Shown: positions 61,789 through 64,000 of the stretch, one piece after another
Position numbering within the stretch: the first letter of the stretch is position 1
Layout of the letters: each line of letters begins with the position of its first letter
NCBI GenBank assembly: GCA_034387635.1
Contig: JAOANU010000023.1
Location: forward strand, 62,001 to 126,000
Length of the DNA stretch: 64,000 nucleotides
Source: Rhodosporidiobolus odoratus
Taxonomy: Eukaryota > Basidiomycota > Microbotryomycetes > Sporidiobolales > Sporidiobolaceae
Direction of reading: 5' to 3'
Notes under the pieces: generated by a model
Told to the model about the DNA's origin: nothing
The model's input: the letters and a program-made list of their open reading frames with translations, nothing else
Database searches by the model: none
Position numbers and translations under genes: made by a program

Positions 61789-64000
61789 TCAAGCAGCAGG
61801 ATACCTCCCCTTAGTCATGAACACGTCCCAAATCCTCGCCCCAACCTTGCCCTTGATCCCTCGTGTCCCACCATCCCCCAACTCTTCCACCACAAAATCC
61901 TCCACCTTCCTCCTCTTGCCCTTGGCAGCCTTGCCTCCCTCCTCCTCCTCCAATCTCCGATTCTCCTCCTCCACCTCTCTCTCAAACTTTTTAGCCTCCT
62001 CGAAAAACCTTCCCGGAGTGTCCCACCTCGCCAAAAACTGAACCGCCTTTTCCGCGCCGATTCCATTGACCCTTTGAACCATGCTCGCGAACTGAGTTTT
62101 CAGAGTGAGGGCGGCGTCGGGTTTGTTGAGGGCGGAAAAGGAGGCGTAGGTTGGGAGGTAGCGGGTTGCGTTGGTTAGAGGGGAGGTGCGCAGGTGGGAT
62201 TGGAGGGAGAGGTAGGTTTGACGGTCTATCAGCGAGTCGGGGATGATGTGAAGAGGGGAACCCTGCGAGCATAGCATAGACGAGGTCTCGACTTGTCAGT
62301 CCGTCATTCGGGATCGGAGAGAGAGCAGGACCCGGAACGCACCTCATACTCCTCCGCCATGACTTTGGTTCGGTTTTTGAGCCAGTTGATCGTGTCGGCG
62401 ATGTTGGCGCTCTCGTGAACGAAGAAGCCATCGTTGACTTGGAGTTGGGATTTGCACGTCCAGATTTGTTTGCCAAATTTCTCGTCTGTTTTGATCGAGG
62501 TAAAATGTAGATCATGTATCATGACAGCGTGGAGAGGACCGATGCAAGCGAAGGGTCAGCGTGATGGAAGTACTAGAGGAGAAGGGGAAGACGCACATTG
62601 CGCGGCGGTGTCGTACTTCTCGATCAAGTAGATGCGGTTCGAAATGCCCGAATCCTTGTACCGGAACTATATTTCCAGATCACGCACGCAAGCACCATTA
62701 GCCTAGTCCTTCTCCCTGGAGTACGAGAACCGACGAAAAGCGGGAACGTGCCTTCTGCCCAACATACCTCCCATCAATGATACTCGAACAAAGATCATCC
62801 AACCTCTTCCTCTCGACAATCGCATCCAACACGACATCCCCCCCTTCCCCCTTGTCCATCGGTCGATCCTTGTCCCAATCCCACCTCCTAGCAACCCAAA
62901 CCATATCCCCCAAAACCAACATTCTCCTCTCAGTCCTCACGCCCAACTGTTCCATCTTGTCACACAACTCTACTCTCTTTCCTGCTTCTCGAGTTCCTTC
63001 GCGAGAGTCGACGATGAGGATTACTTTGAACGAGTGGGCGGGCCAGATGGTTGGAGTGAAGGAGGGGGGGACGTAGGTAGAGGGAATTAGGTGAGAGGTG
63101 ACGGGGTCGAGGGGGTGACGGTTGATTATTAGGCCTTTGTGTGTGCTGGATGAGGCAGTGAGAGGCGCGTCGAAGGAGGTGTAGAGCGGAGCGGTGGTGG
63201 AGGTTGAGCGGGGGAAAGAGTGAGCGGAAGAAGGGGGTCGTGCAGCTGGGGTCGTATTTGCTGATGGGCGGGCAGGTGCAGTCGCAGCAGACGTAGAAGT
63301 AGGTCGCGAAGTTGGTTTCGAGGCGACGGCAAGAGCAGTCGATGCGGAAGCTGAGTTCGAAGTCATTTGAGAAGGTCGACTCTTCCTTGCCCCCGATGCC
63401 GATGCCGCCTCGTCAACACTCCCGCCAGCAGGAATGGCAGCCGCCATCTCATCCACCACAGTCTGTTCCGCACCCAACCTCCTAACCTCCTTGGGCGCCT
63501 CATACATCTCCTCCGCCCTTCTCTTCCTATTAGGTTCCCTAAACCCAGCCAACAAACTCTTGACTGGATCCAGTCGTTCTTTCTCCTTCTCACCGTGTCC
63601 CCTTCCAGTCGCTTCTCCCTTATGACCGCCACCGCCACCGACCTCCACAGCTACTCCAGGAAACCCAGGCGCCCTAACCGCCCCCACCCTCTCCCTCATA
63701 TACGCCGTCTTGGTCTTTCCCCCAGGCAATTCCTTCCCAGGTGGTCGCACCAACACCAACGAGGAGGGCCGAACGAGCCCACGGACCATGGCGTGCAGGT
63801 CTTGAGCTAGGCGGTATTCGATTCGGTAGAGGGTTTCAAAAGGGGGCGTGGAGGTTTGGGAGACTTCGGCCAGGTGACGATGGGGGGTACGGGCGTCGTC
63901 TGAAGAACGGAGGAGAATGGGTGGAAGGCGAAGGAGGAACATGAGTACGAGAAAAGGATCTGAAGGTAAAAATGAAAGACGTACTTTCAGTCAGGTAATA
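61789..64000 (-). CDS. MUS81: MUS81 structure-specific endonuclease (5' end outside window)
   Basis: Mus81 with Eme1 cuts branched DNA at stalled forks and recombination junctions. The XPF-type nuclease core is clear: SFKVILIVDSREGTREAGKR, RRMLVLGDMVWVARR and VVLDAIVERKRLDDLCSSII (ERK-x3-D active site), DGRYVGQK followed after an intron by FRYKDSGISNRIYLIEKY, then EKFGKQIWTCKSQLQVNDGF and FFVHESANIADTINWLKNRT. The last part has LTLKTQFASMVQRVNGIGAE, a helix-hairpin-helix, with a Lys/Glu-rich insert, and ends WDVFMTKGRYPAA. Upstream of 63390 lies a poorly conserved linker region. The codon frame runs through 63942 to an acceptor near 63960, so at least one more exon lies beyond the window. Convergent with RAD9, 199 bp apart. 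Confidence 0.93.

Overview
The window looks like nuclear DNA of a GC-rich basidiomycete, most likely a yeast-forming Pucciniomycotina (Microbotryomycetes, Rhodotorula-like). The organism call is inference from four things: dense 45-100 nt GT-AG introns, a large family of MYND-finger genes, Zn2Cys6 and Rds1-type fungal proteins, and chromodomain Ty3/gypsy elements with a CX2CX6HX4C Gag knuckle. Gene models were spliced by eye. Where I list exons, the lengths sum to a multiple of three, but single junctions may be off by a base.

Layout. 1.1-4.1 kb: TPR-DnaJ co-chaperone. 4.1-22.9 kb: a relic-rich island with decayed MYND-finger genes, one intact CFEM-like surface protein (5.8-6.6 kb), and an F-box/LRR-like pseudogene cut into three pieces by two young Ty3/gypsy chromoviruses (10,963-16,501 and 16,774-22,079). 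23.1-26.2 kb: WW/FF protein (TCERG1/Prp40 class). 26.2-29.1 kb: relics and apparent intergenic DNA. 29.2-36.2 kb: Zn2Cys6 regulator, tRNA adenosine deaminase TAD1/ADAT1, and PAP2 lipid phosphatase. 37.1-43.3 kb: F-box-like protein, intact MYND protein, second CFEM-like protein, and an unrecognised broken gene. 43.9-48.6 kb: stand-alone allophanate-hydrolase-type amidase and a CTD-interaction-domain protein. 48.8-51.1 kb: two tandem MYND genes. 51.6-53.1 kb: Rds1-like ferritin-fold surface protein. 53.9-63.9 kb: DEAD-box helicase (Mss116-like), MCUR1/FMP32-like inner-membrane protein, RAD9 clamp subunit and MUS81 nuclease (5' end outside the window).

How the genes relate. Housekeeping genes are tightly packed, with divergent pairs sharing short promoters (TAD1/PAP2 113 bp; FMP32/RAD9) and convergent pairs (CID/MYND; helicase/FMP32; RAD9/MUS81, both DNA-damage genes). 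MYND, F-box-like and CFEM-like genes are paralogous families with intact and decaying members side by side. The most unusual signals are in the two retrotransposons: LTRs that open with an inverted repeat, a duplicated motif in both LTRs laid out as a GT-AG unit, and a C-T9 tract where a tRNA primer site would be expected.
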